Shown: positions 34,546 to 43,426 of the stretch, piece after piece
Numbering within the stretch: the first letter of the stretch is position 1
Layout: the number at the start of each line of letters is the position of its first letter
Source of the DNA: Plasticicumulans acidivorans
Lineage (GTDB): Bacteria; Pseudomonadota; Gammaproteobacteria; Competibacterales; Competibacteraceae
Assembly (NCBI RefSeq): GCF_003182095.1
Contig: NZ_QGTJ01000001.1
Span: forward strand, 458,380-522,379
DNA length: 64,000 bases
Direction of reading: 5' to 3'
The notes under the pieces: generated by a model
The model's database searches: none
What the model was told of the DNA's origin: nothing
The model's input: the letters and a program-made list of their open reading frames with translations, nothing else
Program-made: the position numbers and the translations under genes

Positions 34546-36804
34546 TTACGGGTCAGAGCGCCGCCCCGGGCGCCCGTCGCGCGCGTGAGGATGATTCTTC
34601 GACTGCTGGCTGTCAGCCGTCCGCTCACGTCGTGTCACACGCCGACCACCCGCATCCGGAGGCAGGCCAGTATGCTGGGTCAGCACTGTCTGCGGACGAT
34701 GCTTGCGTCCGGCACGTGCCCCTTCTCCTCCCGCAAGCCCCGTCCCCGACGGCTGCCAGCTCGGCACCAGATGATGCTTGCCATTGCCGATCAGATCGGC
34801 CCGTCCCATGCGCTTGAGCGCCTCCCGCAACAGCGGCCAGTTCTCCGCGTCGTGATAGCGCAGAAACGCCTTATGCAGACGGCGCTGCTTCAATCCCTTC
34901 GGTGACTCGACCAACTCACCGCGATCGCGGTGGATGCCTTTGAGTGGATTGCGGCCGCTGTGATACATCGCGCTGGCCAGAGCCATTGGGCTTGGCAGGA
35001 ACGCCTGCACCTGATCGGCGCGAAAGCCGTTACGCTTGAGCCAGAGCGCGAGGTTCATCATGTCTTCGTCGCTGGTGCCGGGATGCGCCGCGATGAAGTA
35101 AGGGATCAGATACTGTTCCTTGCCTGCCGCTTTCGAGAAACGCTCGAACAGTTCCTTGAAACGATCGTAGGTACCGATGCCCGGCTTCATCATTTTCGAC
35201 AGCGGGCCCGACTCAGTGTGTTCCGGCGCAATTTTCAGGTAGCCACCGACATGATGGCTCACCAGCTCACGGACGTACTCCGGATCGCGGACCGCCAGGT
35301 CATAGCGCAGGCCTGAGGCAATCAGGACCTTCTTGATACCGGGCAAGCTCCGGGCTTTGCGATACAACTGCACCAGCGGCGCATGGTTCGTGCCGAGATT
35401 CGAGCAGATGTCCGGCCACACGCAGGACAGCTTACGGCAGCTGCGCTCGATATCCTTCGACTTGCACGCCAGGCGGTACATGTTCGCCGTCGGCCCGCCC
35501 AGGTCGGAGATCACACCGGTAAAACCTGGCGTTTTGTCTCGAATCTCCTCGATCTCGTGGAGAATCGAGTTCTCCGAGCGTGACTGGATGATGCGGCCTT
35601 CATGTTCGGTGATCGAGCAGAACGTACAACCGCCGAAGCAGCCGCGCATGATGTTGACCGAAAAGCGGATCATCTCGTAGGCCGGAATCCTGGCATCGCC
35701 GTACGCGGGATGTGGCACGCGGGCATAAGGCAGGCCGAACACCGAGTCCATCTCTGCCGTGCTGAGCGGCAGCGGCGGCGGATTGAGCCAGACATCGCGA
35801 TCACCGTGACGCTGGACCAGCGCCCGTGCATTGCCGGGATTGGTCTCAAGATGCAGCGTGCGCGATGCATGGGCATACAACACCGGATCATCACGCACCT
35901 GCTCGAACGCCGGCAGGCGAACCACCGTGCGTTCGCGCGGATGGCGAACGAGCCGACGAGGGAAATGCACCAGCCGCGTCTCCCCTGCTGGCTTGGCATC
36001 CGCCGACGCGCAGCTCGCCGCCGGTGGAGGAATGTCCTCGTAAGGATTGAGCATCGGTTCGACCGGCCCCGGCTCGTCGACCGTGCTCGAATCCACTTCG
36101 AACCAGCCCTCGGGCAAACCGTCGCGAGTCATGAACGCCGTGCCGCGAATATCGTGCATCGCCTTCGGCGACTCGCCGGCGGCGCAGCGGTGAGCTATTT
36201 CGGCGATGGCCCGCTCGGCATTGCCGTAGACCAGCAGATCCGCCTTGGAATCAACCAGAACCGAACGACGCACCTTGTCTGACCAGTAGTCGTAGTGGGC
36301 GATGCGCCGCAACGACGCTTCGATGCCGCCCAGCACGACCGGAACATCGCTGTAGGCCTCACGGCAACGCTGCGAATAGACGATCACGGCACGATCCGGC
36401 CGCTTGCCGCCCTCGTCGTTTGGCGTATAGGCGTCATTCGAACGCATGCGCCGATCCGAGGTATAGCGATTGACCATCGAGTCCATATTGCCGGCCGCCA
36501 CCCCGAAGAAAAGCTTGGGGCGCCCGAGGCGGCGAAATGCTTCAGGTGAGGTCCAGTCCGGCTGAGCAATGATGCCGACGCGAAACCCCTGGGCTTCGAG
36601 TACGCGGCCGATGACCGCCATGCCGAAGCTGGGATGATCGACATAGGCGTCCCCGGTCACGACGATGATGTCGCAGGCGTCCCAGCCGAGTTGATCCATT
36701 TCCGCACGCGACATTGGCAGAAACGGCGCAACCCCAAAACGATGGGCCCAATATTTCCGATAGGAGAACAACGGGCGCGGAACATCAGCGACAACAGCAG
36801 GCAT
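34546..36804 (-). CDS. YgiQ-family radical SAM protein
   Basis: 752 residues. An N-terminal YgiQ region ([20 protein letters not shown], then [20 protein letters not shown]) precedes the radical SAM core whose iron-sulfur motif CxxxCxxC reads CFGGCTFC. The segment [20 protein letters not shown] is highly characteristic of the family. The last ~60 residues are basic and low-complexity, an extension beyond the core. The chemistry of the family is not well defined; it is cytoplasmic and likely oxygen-sensitive. The next upstream gene on this strand is 107 bases away. Confidence 0.92.
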   Translation of the reverse strand: MPAVVADVPRPLFSYRKYWAHRFGVAPFLPMSRAEMDQLGWDACDIIVVTGDAYVDHPSFGMAVIGRVLEAQGFRVGIIAQPDWTSPEAFRRLGRPKLFFGVAAGNMDSMVNRYTSDRRMRSNDAYTPNDEGGKRPDRAVIVYSQRCREAYSDVPVVLGGIEASLRRIAHYDYWSDKVRRSVLVDSKADLLVYGNAERAIAEIAHRCAAGESPKAMHDIRGTAFMTRDGLPEGWFEVDSSTVDEPGPVEPMLNPYEDIPPPAASCASADAKPAGETRLVHFPRRLVRHPRERTVVRLPAFEQVRDDPVLYAHASRTLHLETNPGNARALVQRHGDRDVWLNPPPLPLSTAEMDSVFGLPYARVPHPAYGDARIPAYEMIRFSVNIMRGCFGGCTFCSITEHEGRIIQSRSENSILHEIEEIRDKTPGFTGVISDLGGPTANMYRLACKSKDIERSCRKLSCVWPDICSNLGTNHAPLVQLYRKARSLPGIKKVLIASGLRYDLAVRDPEYVRELVSHHVGGYLKIAPEHTESGPLSKMMKPGIGTYDRFKELFERFSKAAGKEQYLIPYFIAAHPGTSDEDMMNLALWLKRNGFRADQVQAFLPSPMALASAMYHSGRNPLKGIHRDRGELVESPKGLKQRRLHKAFLRYHDAENWPLLREALKRMGRADLIGNGKHHLVPSWQPSGTGLAGGEGARAGRKHRPQTVLTQHTGLPPDAGGRRVTRRERTADSQQSKNHPHARDGRPGRRSDP

Positions 36805-36911
36805 GGTGCGTTAATAACCGAGTGTAAAATTCAACAATTATACGCACCGCCCGCTCGGCTGTCCGCGCAGATTCGGCAATCAGCCGGGGATTCTCCGGAC
36901 ACAACCCGCCA

Positions 36912-37589
36912 TCAGTGTTTCTGCACGGCCTGCATCTGCAGCGGCGGCATGATGCGGACCCGGAAAAAAGCCGGCTCTTCCTCGCCATCGGCAATGGTCA
37001 CCGTGCCGGCCCGTGCCAGGCTTTCGCCAGGACCGAGTTCCGGCATTGCGTCTTCACCGTCGTGACTTTCACCCAATTCCGACGAGCCGATCTGCACACC
37101 GTGCCGATCGTAAAGCGCCAGCCGCACCCGTGGCACGATGACTGACAGGCTGTCGTTACGCAGGGTCAGGCGATATTCATATTTGACCTGGCTGCCGCGT
37201 CGAGTCTGCGTAAAGACAATGTTACCAAGGTAAGCATCGTCGAGCGTGACGACATCATCCATGACCAGTTCGCGCAACCCGGGGACACGCTGTCCAAGCA
37301 GTGCATTGACGTCGGCACGCAGGCGCTCAACCTCTGGTCTCAGCTTGGCGAGAGCAAGCTCACTGTCATCCAGGCTGCGCTGCAGGCGTTCATTTTCCGT
37401 ATCCAGCAGATAAATCCGCCCGCCCAGATAAGTTGCCATCCCGATCATGAGCATTATCAGAAAGACGAGCAGCCCGAACAGTGTCTTGCTGCGTCGACTC
37501 CAGCGTCGGGAGCGTCTGGAGCGCGAACGCAACATTTCCACGCCACCCGAATGAGAGGAATCATGGCTCATGGTGTTATCTAGCATCAT
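36912..37589 (-). CDS. membrane-anchored coiled-coil protein of unknown function
   Basis: 225 residues from 37589; an internal ATG at 37571 (MSHDSSHSGG) is an equally possible start since neither has a clear ribosome site. The N-terminus is strongly basic (RSRSRRSRRWSRRSK), then one membrane helix (about 37-58, LFGLLVFLIMLMIGMATYLG) and a coiled coil (about 62-95, with heptads ENERLQRSLDDSELALAKLR). The C-terminal ~125 residues form a beta-rich periplasmic domain (YEYRLTLRNDSLSVIVPRVR). The topology is N-in, domain in the periplasm. I do not recognise the family. It lies divergent from a TetR regulator and upstream of the YgiQ-type gene on the same strand. Confidence 0.7.
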   Translation of the reverse strand: MMLDNTMSHDSSHSGGVEMLRSRSRRSRRWSRRSKTLFGLLVFLIMLMIGMATYLGGRIYLLDTENERLQRSLDDSELALAKLRPEVERLRADVNALLGQRVPGLRELVMDDVVTLDDAYLGNIVFTQTRRGSQVKYEYRLTLRNDSLSVIVPRVRLALYDRHGVQIGSSELGESHDGEDAMPELGPGESLARAGTVTIADGEEEPAFFRVRIMPPLQMQAVQKH

Positions 37590-37719
37590 CTGGCCCGCTG
37601 CTGGTTTGATTTACACAAAAGCCACGCTCGCAGGCTTGTGCATCGTCAACAGTTATATTGATTCGAACACTGGAATATCGGAAAACCAAAAATAGTTGAA
37701 ATATTCGGACCCCAGCACC

Positions 37720-38361
37720 ATGCAGGACAAGCCGTCGACACAAAGAATGACCACGATGGACGCAATTCTCGATGCCGCCCTGCAACTCCTTGAACAGGGT
37801 GGTGAACGGAGTGCTGGCACCAACCACATCGCAGCTGCGGCAGGCATCAGCCCCGGCAATCTCTACTATCACTTCCCTAACCGTGAGGCGATCCTTCGCC
37901 GACTGTTCGAGCGCTTCGCCGACGCCATGCGGACCCGGGACGCCACTATAGCGATCCGCACGCCGCTGTCAGCCCTTGTCGAGGCCTGCGGCATGCGGCT
38001 CGGTTTGATGTGGCGCTACCGTGGTCTACTGCGAGCCATGCCGATGCTGATCGCACACGACGAACTCCAGCGCAGCACCTGGCAGGAATGGCGCGAGCGG
38101 GAACGCCGGCTCGATGGCAACTGGCTGCGGGCGATGCAGCAGGAACGTCTGCTGCCCGACGACACCAACGTCGACGCACTGGCCGTGAACCTGCAACAGC
38201 TGCGCCTCGCTGCGATCCTCTGCGAGCCGGACGATAGTTTCGCGGTTGCCCGTGAAAGTGTGCTGGCACCACTGCGGGCGCTATTGCCCGCCAGTGCGCG
38301 GCCCACGCTGGCGCTGAGCGGTTTCCCCGGCGTCAGCTCCATGGGGCCACTTGCACCTTGA
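37720..38361 (+). CDS. TetR-family transcriptional regulator
   Basis: 213 residues from the ATG at 37720. The N-terminal helix-turn-helix is canonical (AILDAALQLLEQGGERSAGT, then HIAAAAGISPGNLYYHFPNR). The C-terminal ligand domain is less conserved and resembles the TetR group with YxFxxR hydrophobic pockets; no ligand can be inferred. It faces the anchored coiled-coil gene across a 130-base AT-richer region (37590-37719), so it may regulate that gene and itself. Converges with the DUF2058 gene 10 bases away. Confidence 0.92.
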   Translation: MQDKPSTQRMTTMDAILDAALQLLEQGGERSAGTNHIAAAAGISPGNLYYHFPNREAILRRLFERFADAMRTRDATIAIRTPLSALVEACGMRLGLMWRYRGLLRAMPMLIAHDELQRSTWQEWRERERRLDGNWLRAMQQERLLPDDTNVDALAVNLQQLRLAAILCEPDDSFAVARESVLAPLRALLPASARPTLALSGFPGVSSMGPLAP

Positions 38362-38371
38362 CGCCCCAGAC

Positions 38372-38899
38372 TTAGTTCCAGCCCCAGTCGTCATCTTCGA
38401 GGCTGTCGCATTCCTCGAACAGCAGCGAGAGCCGCTCCGGGCAGATTTCCTGGACCTTCAGCGCCGCTTCACGCGGGATCAGCACGAAGTCGAAGCCACG
38501 CGCATCCATCCGTGCCACGCCGAGCTTGCCCATCGCGATCAGCCGGCGCTGGGCGTCAGTGACGCGCACGCTGCGCACGAAACGCCCTTCCTGGAAGTTG
38601 TAGCGGTCCTCGGCCTGAGGATCGTTCTGCCGGTTCGCCTCGATGATCTGCTTGGCCCGCGCCAGGTCGGCCTGACGCTTGCGCTCAGCCTCCTTGCGGG
38701 CGTTGAGCTCGCGATCGCGCTGGCGCTTGGCCTCCTGCTCCGCCTGGCGCTGACGCTGCTCCTCGCTCGGCCCGGCCTGTTTGCCTTTGGCACTCTGCTT
38801 GGTGCTCTGGTGCTGCTGCTTGCGTTTTTCGGTTTCGGCTTTTTTTACGGCATCGGCCGTGACCAGGCCGGCTTTGAGGAATTGATCACGCAGGGACAT
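38372..38899 (-). CDS. DUF2058-family protein (YaiL-type)
   Basis: 175 residues. Typical features: start MSLRDQFLKAGLVTADAVKK, a long charged Lys/Gln/Arg/Glu helical middle (about 20-90), and the conserved C-terminal part YNFQEGRFVRSVRVTDAQRR with DFVLIPREAALKVQEI. The family is widespread in gammaproteobacteria and annotated as nucleoid/ribosome-associated in places, without a settled function. It ends the run serA, hydrolase, DUF2058 with gaps of 25 and 15 bases, so it is probably in the serA operon. Confidence 0.9.
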   Translation of the reverse strand: MSLRDQFLKAGLVTADAVKKAETEKRKQQHQSTKQSAKGKQAGPSEEQRQRQAEQEAKRQRDRELNARKEAERKRQADLARAKQIIEANRQNDPQAEDRYNFQEGRFVRSVRVTDAQRRLIAMGKLGVARMDARGFDFVLIPREAALKVQEICPERLSLLFEECDSLEDDDWGWN

Positions 38900-38914
38900 C
38901 AGGCATGCACTCCG

Positions 38915-39727
38915 TCAAAGCTTGCGCTCAAGCAACCAGCGGTCGATGCGTTGCGCGACCAGCTCCCAGTGCGTTTCAAACATCATCGCGTGAGCCATGC
39001 CCTCGAAGATTTCGCTCTCGGCGCCGTAGAGCTGAGCGGTGAGCTGCACGTCACTGACCGGCACCAGCGCATCGTTGCGGGCCCCGAGCACCAGCATCGG
39101 TGTACGCGCCACCAGCGGCACCGCCGGCAGATCGGCCCAGTTGAGATCGACCAGCACGCGCTGCGACTCGGGTTGAGCGCGCTCCAGCAGCCGCGCCACG
39201 ATCTCGTCCGGCACATCGTTGGAGAACAGCGCCTTGCGCGCCGTCTCCATCGAGCCGTATTTCGGCCCGGCAGCCGTGATCACACTCATCTCCGACCACA
39301 GCAGCGGATCGCGCATCAGCATCTGCAGGTTCGACGACATCAGGCCGGTCGGCGGCACCGAGGCCATCAGCACGGCGCCATGACCGACGCCGCGCTCCAG
39401 GTATTTCTGCACGACCATGCCGCCCATCGAGTGTCCGATCAGCACGACGCGCTCGCCGAGACCGACGGCGACTTCGCTGAGGTCCGTGACATAGTCGGCC
39501 AGCCGCGTCCAGGTCAGCTGCTCGCGTCCGGCGCTGCCGCCGTGGCCGCGCAGGCTCAGCGCGTAGGACGGATAACCGCGGCTGGCGAACCAGTCTAGAA
39601 AATGCTCCTGCCAGCACCAGGCGGCGGTGAAAGCGCCATGCACGAACAGCAGCGGCGGGCGCTCGCTCTGAGCGGCGGGCAGGCGGCTGATGACTTCCAG
39701 TTCAAGGGGGGCGCTGACGCTAGGCAC
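38915..39727 (-). CDS. alpha/beta-fold hydrolase
   Basis: 270 residues. LLFVHGAFTAAWCWQEHFLD gives the oxyanion region, GHSMGG the serine nucleophile elbow, LGARNDALVP the acid and EGMAHAMMF the histidine loop. No signal peptide, so cytoplasmic. It lies between serA and the DUF2058 gene in an apparent operon. The substrate is not deducible. The alternating strands and lids are those of small esterases/lipases. Confidence 0.88.
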   Translation of the reverse strand: MPSVSAPLELEVISRLPAAQSERPPLLFVHGAFTAAWCWQEHFLDWFASRGYPSYALSLRGHGGSAGREQLTWTRLADYVTDLSEVAVGLGERVVLIGHSMGGMVVQKYLERGVGHGAVLMASVPPTGLMSSNLQMLMRDPLLWSEMSVITAAGPKYGSMETARKALFSNDVPDEIVARLLERAQPESQRVLVDLNWADLPAVPLVARTPMLVLGARNDALVPVSDVQLTAQLYGAESEIFEGMAHAMMFETHWELVAQRIDRWLLERKL

Positions 39728-39752
39728 GGTTCAAAGTCCTCGTGGGGGCGGA

Positions 39753-40988
39753 TCAGTAAAGGATGCGGGTACGCAGGGTGCCGTCGATGGCGCGCAGCTC
39801 CCGCAGAGCCAGCCGACTGGCATTCTCGTCGTTATCGACGTCGATGACCACGTAACCGATGGAGCCCTGGGTTTGCAGATACTGCCCGGCGACGTTGATC
39901 TGCGCACGCGCCAGCACCTCGTTGATCGCGCTGAGCACGCCCGGACGGTTGCGGTGAATGTGCAGCAGACGGCGCTTGCCGGGATGCGCCGGCAGGCTGA
40001 CCTCAGGGAAATTGACCGCCGACAGCGTCGAGCCGTTGTCGCTGTAATACACCAGCTTGCTCGCCACTTCGACACCGATATTGGCCTGCGCCTCCTGCGT
40101 ACTGCCACCGACGTGCGGTGTCAGCAGCACGTTGTCGAAGGCGCGCAGCGGCGAGACGAACTCCTCGTCATTGCCCTTGGGTTCGAGCGGAAAAACATCG
40201 ATTGCCGCGCCCGCCAGATGCCGAGTCGCCAGCGCGCTCGCCAGCGCATCGATGTCGACGACGCGACCGCGCGAGGCGTTGATCAGGTGCGCCCCCGGCC
40301 GCATCGCCGCCAGCTCGGTGGCACCGATCAGGCCGCGCGTCTGTGGCGTATCCGGCACATGCAGAGTCAACACGTCGACCTCGGGCAGCAGCTCGGCGAG
40401 CGAGCGCACCGGCTGAGCGCCGCCGAGCGCGAGCTTCGGTTCGATGTCGTGATACAGCACCTGCATGCCGAAGCCTTCGGCGAGCAGACCGACCTGCGTG
40501 CCGATATGGCCGTAGCCGACGATGCCGAGGCGCTTGCCGCGCACCTCGAAACTGCCGGCGGCGGACTTGATCCAGCCGCCGCGATGGCAGGCGGCATTCT
40601 TCTGCGGAATACCGCGCATCAGCATGACGATCTCGGCGCAGACCAGTTCGGCGACGCTGCGGGTATTGGAAAACGGGGCGTTGAACACCGGCGCACCGAG
40701 TTCGCGCGCGGCTTCCAGATCGACCTGGTTGGTACCGATGCAGAAGCAGCCGATGGTCAGCAGATGCCGCGCCTCGGCCAGCGCTGCCGCGTTGAGCTGC
40801 GTGCGCGAGCGGATGCCGACGATGAAGGCCTCGCGGAGGTGCTCGACGAGCTCGGCCCCCTGCAGCGCACGCTCATGCACATCGAGATTGGTGTAGCCCT
40901 GCTCGCGGAAATACTCGACGGCGGACGGGTGCACGCCTTCGAGCAGCAGGACGCGGATTTCACGTTTGTCGAGTGAAACTCTGGACAT
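39753..40988 (-). CDS. serA: D-3-phosphoglycerate dehydrogenase SerA
   Basis: 411 residues, E. coli-like length. ATG at 40988 is chosen over a TTG at 41012, although the nearest AGGAG is 13 bases away. The NAD-binding Rossmann motif is RLGIVGYGHIGTQVGLLAEG, the catalytic Arg is in VGIRSRTQLN, the Glu/His pair in AIDVFPLEPKG and VLLTPHVGGST. A C-terminal ACT domain (RPGVLSAINEVLARAQINVA) would bind serine for feedback inhibition. It catalyses the first step of serine synthesis. The D2HGDH-like gene lies divergently 153 bases away, a pairing known from Pseudomonas. Confidence 0.96.
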   Translation of the reverse strand: MSRVSLDKREIRVLLLEGVHPSAVEYFREQGYTNLDVHERALQGAELVEHLREAFIVGIRSRTQLNAAALAEARHLLTIGCFCIGTNQVDLEAARELGAPVFNAPFSNTRSVAELVCAEIVMLMRGIPQKNAACHRGGWIKSAAGSFEVRGKRLGIVGYGHIGTQVGLLAEGFGMQVLYHDIEPKLALGGAQPVRSLAELLPEVDVLTLHVPDTPQTRGLIGATELAAMRPGAHLINASRGRVVDIDALASALATRHLAGAAIDVFPLEPKGNDEEFVSPLRAFDNVLLTPHVGGSTQEAQANIGVEVASKLVYYSDNGSTLSAVNFPEVSLPAHPGKRRLLHIHRNRPGVLSAINEVLARAQINVAGQYLQTQGSIGYVVIDVDNDENASRLALRELRAIDGTLRTRILY

Positions 40989-41141
40989 GATGTTGCTGCC
41001 ACTCCTACTCAAGCCGACAGACTTTGATCGGCGACACTATCGGCGAACACGCGCCGGCGCGATGCTGTATCCACTGCTTCCTCACCCGCAGGGACGACAC
41101 CGCTGCGTGCCGGTTTCCTGCTTCGCCCACAGGCTGAAACG

Positions 41142-42533
41142 ATGACGACCGAGCAAACATTCCTTGTCCGACTGGCCGAACGGCTGCCGGCAGCGCGCCT
41201 GCGCACCGATGCCGACACGCTGCTCGAACACGGCCGCGACTGGACGCGGCTGCACACCCCGGCGCCATCCGCCGTCGCCTTTCCCGAATCCATCGACGAG
41301 GTACAGGCGATCGTACGGCTCGCCAACGAAACCGGCGGGCATATTGTGCCCTCTGGCGGGCGTACCGGCTTGTCCGCAGGTGCGGTCGCGACGGCCGGCG
41401 AGGTGGTGGTGTCCTTCGACCGCATGAACCACATCCTCGGCTTTGACGCCGTCGACCGCAGCGTCACCGTCGAGCCCGGCGTCGTCACGCAGACGCTGCA
41501 GGAATACGCGCGCAGCGTCGGCCTGTTCTACCCAGTCGACTTCGCCGCCCGCGGCTCGGCGCAGATCGGCGGCAACATCGCCACCAATGCCGGCGGCATC
41601 AAGGTCATCCGTTACGGCATGACCCGCGAGCGCGTCAGCGGGCTGAAGGTCGTCACCGGTCGCGGCGACCTGCTCGACATCAACCGCGGCCTGGTGAAGA
41701 ACGCCACCGGCTACGACCTGCGCCACCTGTTCATCGGCAGCGAAGGCACGCTCGGCCTGATCGTCGAAGCGACGCTGACGCTGGTCGAACCACCGCGCGA
41801 ACCGGCCGTGATGCTGCTCGGCCTCAGCGGGATCGACGTGCTGATGTCGGTATTCGCCCGCCTGCGCGAGCGCGTGCAGCTCAGTGCCTTCGAATGCTTC
41901 TCCGATCGCGCCCTCGCCCACGTGCTGGCGCGCGGCCTGAGTGCGCCGTTCGACACGCCGGCGCCCTGGTACGTGCTCGCCGAGTTCGATGCCGACAGCG
42001 AGGAAGCCGTCGCCGCCGCCATGGAAGCCTTCGAAGCCGGTGTCGAAGCCGAGGAAGTCCTCGACGGCGTGCTCTCGCAGAGCGAAACGCAGCGTCTGGC
42101 GCTGTGGCGCCTGCGCGAGGACATCACCGAGTCGATCGCCCACCGCCTGCCGTACAAGAACGACATCGCCGTGCGCGTCGCCCAGGTGCCGGAATTCCTC
42201 ACCGAGATGCAGGCGCTGTTCGCCGCCGAATACCCGCAGTTCGAAGTGATCTGGTTCGGCCACATCGGCGACGGCAATCTGCACATCAGCGTGTTGCAGC
42301 CGGCCGACATGGCGCGCGAGGTCTTCATCGCCGAATGCGAGCGCGTCAGCGAGCACCTGTTCGCCACGCTGGCACGCTACGGCGGCAGCGTCTCCGCCGA
42401 ACACGGCCTCGGTCTGGTCAAGAAACCCTATCTGCACTACAGCCGCCCGGCCGAGGAAATCGCCTACCTGCGCGCGATCCGCCAGGTGTTCGATCCCAGC
42501 GGCGTGCTCAATCCGGGCAAGCTGTTCGACTGA
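41142..42533 (+). CDS. FAD-linked D-2-hydroxyglutarate dehydrogenase-like oxidoreductase
   Basis: 463 residues. The PCMH-type FAD site is clear (IVPSGGRTGLSAGAV, then GGNIATNAGGIKVIRYGMTR) and the C-terminal FAD-linked oxidase domain has the metal/substrate-binding WFGHIGDGNLHISVL and SAEHGLGLVKKPYLHYS. Members of this clade oxidise D-2-hydroxyglutarate (D2HGDH) or D-lactate/glycolate. The divergent placement next to serA strongly favours D2HGDH, which removes the D-2-hydroxyglutarate that SerA produces. Whether it passes electrons to an ETF-type acceptor cannot be seen here. Confidence 0.88.
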   Translation: MTTEQTFLVRLAERLPAARLRTDADTLLEHGRDWTRLHTPAPSAVAFPESIDEVQAIVRLANETGGHIVPSGGRTGLSAGAVATAGEVVVSFDRMNHILGFDAVDRSVTVEPGVVTQTLQEYARSVGLFYPVDFAARGSAQIGGNIATNAGGIKVIRYGMTRERVSGLKVVTGRGDLLDINRGLVKNATGYDLRHLFIGSEGTLGLIVEATLTLVEPPREPAVMLLGLSGIDVLMSVFARLRERVQLSAFECFSDRALAHVLARGLSAPFDTPAPWYVLAEFDADSEEAVAAAMEAFEAGVEAEEVLDGVLSQSETQRLALWRLREDITESIAHRLPYKNDIAVRVAQVPEFLTEMQALFAAEYPQFEVIWFGHIGDGNLHISVLQPADMAREVFIAECERVSEHLFATLARYGGSVSAEHGLGLVKKPYLHYSRPAEEIAYLRAIRQVFDPSGVLNPGKLFD

Positions 42534-42540
42534 GCCGCGG

Positions 42541-43194
42541 CTACAGGAACTGGCCGAACCAGCCCTCGTGCCTGCGAAAGCGCGCGCGGAACTGGGCATC
42601 GAAGTGCTCCGGCACCGACTGGCGCACCGATTCGCGCGCACACAGCGCCTGGCCCCAGGCCGCGAGCTTCGGCATGCCGTCGAGCATGCCGAGCGCGTGG
42701 GCATCTTCCATCAGCTGCAGGCGCATGAACCACGGCGCGATCGCCGCGTCGACCAGTGAAAAATGCTCGCCGGCATACAGCGGCCCGGCACCGAGCGCTG
42801 CTTCCAGATGCACCAGCTCGCGCCGCGAGGCACGCCGTTGCTCATCGAAGGCCGCCTCGGTGGCGACCGTCAGCATCATGTACTGGCGGCCGATCTGACC
42901 GGAGGCGAATTCGATCCAGGCGCGCGCCCGCGCCCGCTGCAGCGCAGCCTCGGGCAGCATGCGCGGCGGATGGGTTTCATCGAGGAACTCGTTGATCACC
43001 GCCGATTCGAACAGCACCGTGCCATCGACCTGCAGCAACGGCACCTTGCCGAGCGGTGACATCTCCAGGAACCATTCGGGCGGTGCATCGAGGTCGATGT
43101 AGCTGACAGTGAAAGGCACGCCTTTTTCACGCAGCGCGATCACCGCGCGCTGCACGAAAGGGCACAGGGGAAAGCTGACGAGCTCAAGGGTCAT
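42541..43194 (-). CDS. glutathione S-transferase family protein
   Basis: 217 residues from the ATG at 43194 (GAGGAG upstream). The thioredoxin-like N-terminal domain begins LELVSFPLCPFVQRAVIALR, with the SPLGKVPLL and LFESAVINEFLDE glutathione-site segments, followed by an all-helical C-terminal domain (about 85-217). The Cys in CPFVQ suggests an omega/beta-type enzyme with thiol transferase activity rather than a classical Ser/Tyr enzyme (inference). Converges with the D2HGDH-like gene 7 bases away. Confidence 0.9.
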   Translation of the reverse strand: MTLELVSFPLCPFVQRAVIALREKGVPFTVSYIDLDAPPEWFLEMSPLGKVPLLQVDGTVLFESAVINEFLDETHPPRMLPEAALQRARARAWIEFASGQIGRQYMMLTVATEAAFDEQRRASRRELVHLEAALGAGPLYAGEHFSLVDAAIAPWFMRLQLMEDAHALGMLDGMPKLAAWGQALCARESVRQSVPEHFDAQFRARFRRHEGWFGQFL

Positions 43195-43426
43195 GAAGGC
43201 ATGCTCCTCAACGGGGGCCGGAACCGCGTGGACCAGTATGGATGATGGCGGTTCCGCGCTGGTTTGCTTCGCTTTGTGGGCGTCGCTATCCTTGCCGCCG
43301 CCCCGGGCGGAGTGCGCCGCCGGCGGCACTGCCGCGCCTGCCGCACCCCGAGTCCATCGCCGCTTGCGCTGACCGCGCCAGCCGCGCTCATCCCCGCCGA
43401 CACGTACCGCCCGCCCGTCCCCATCC

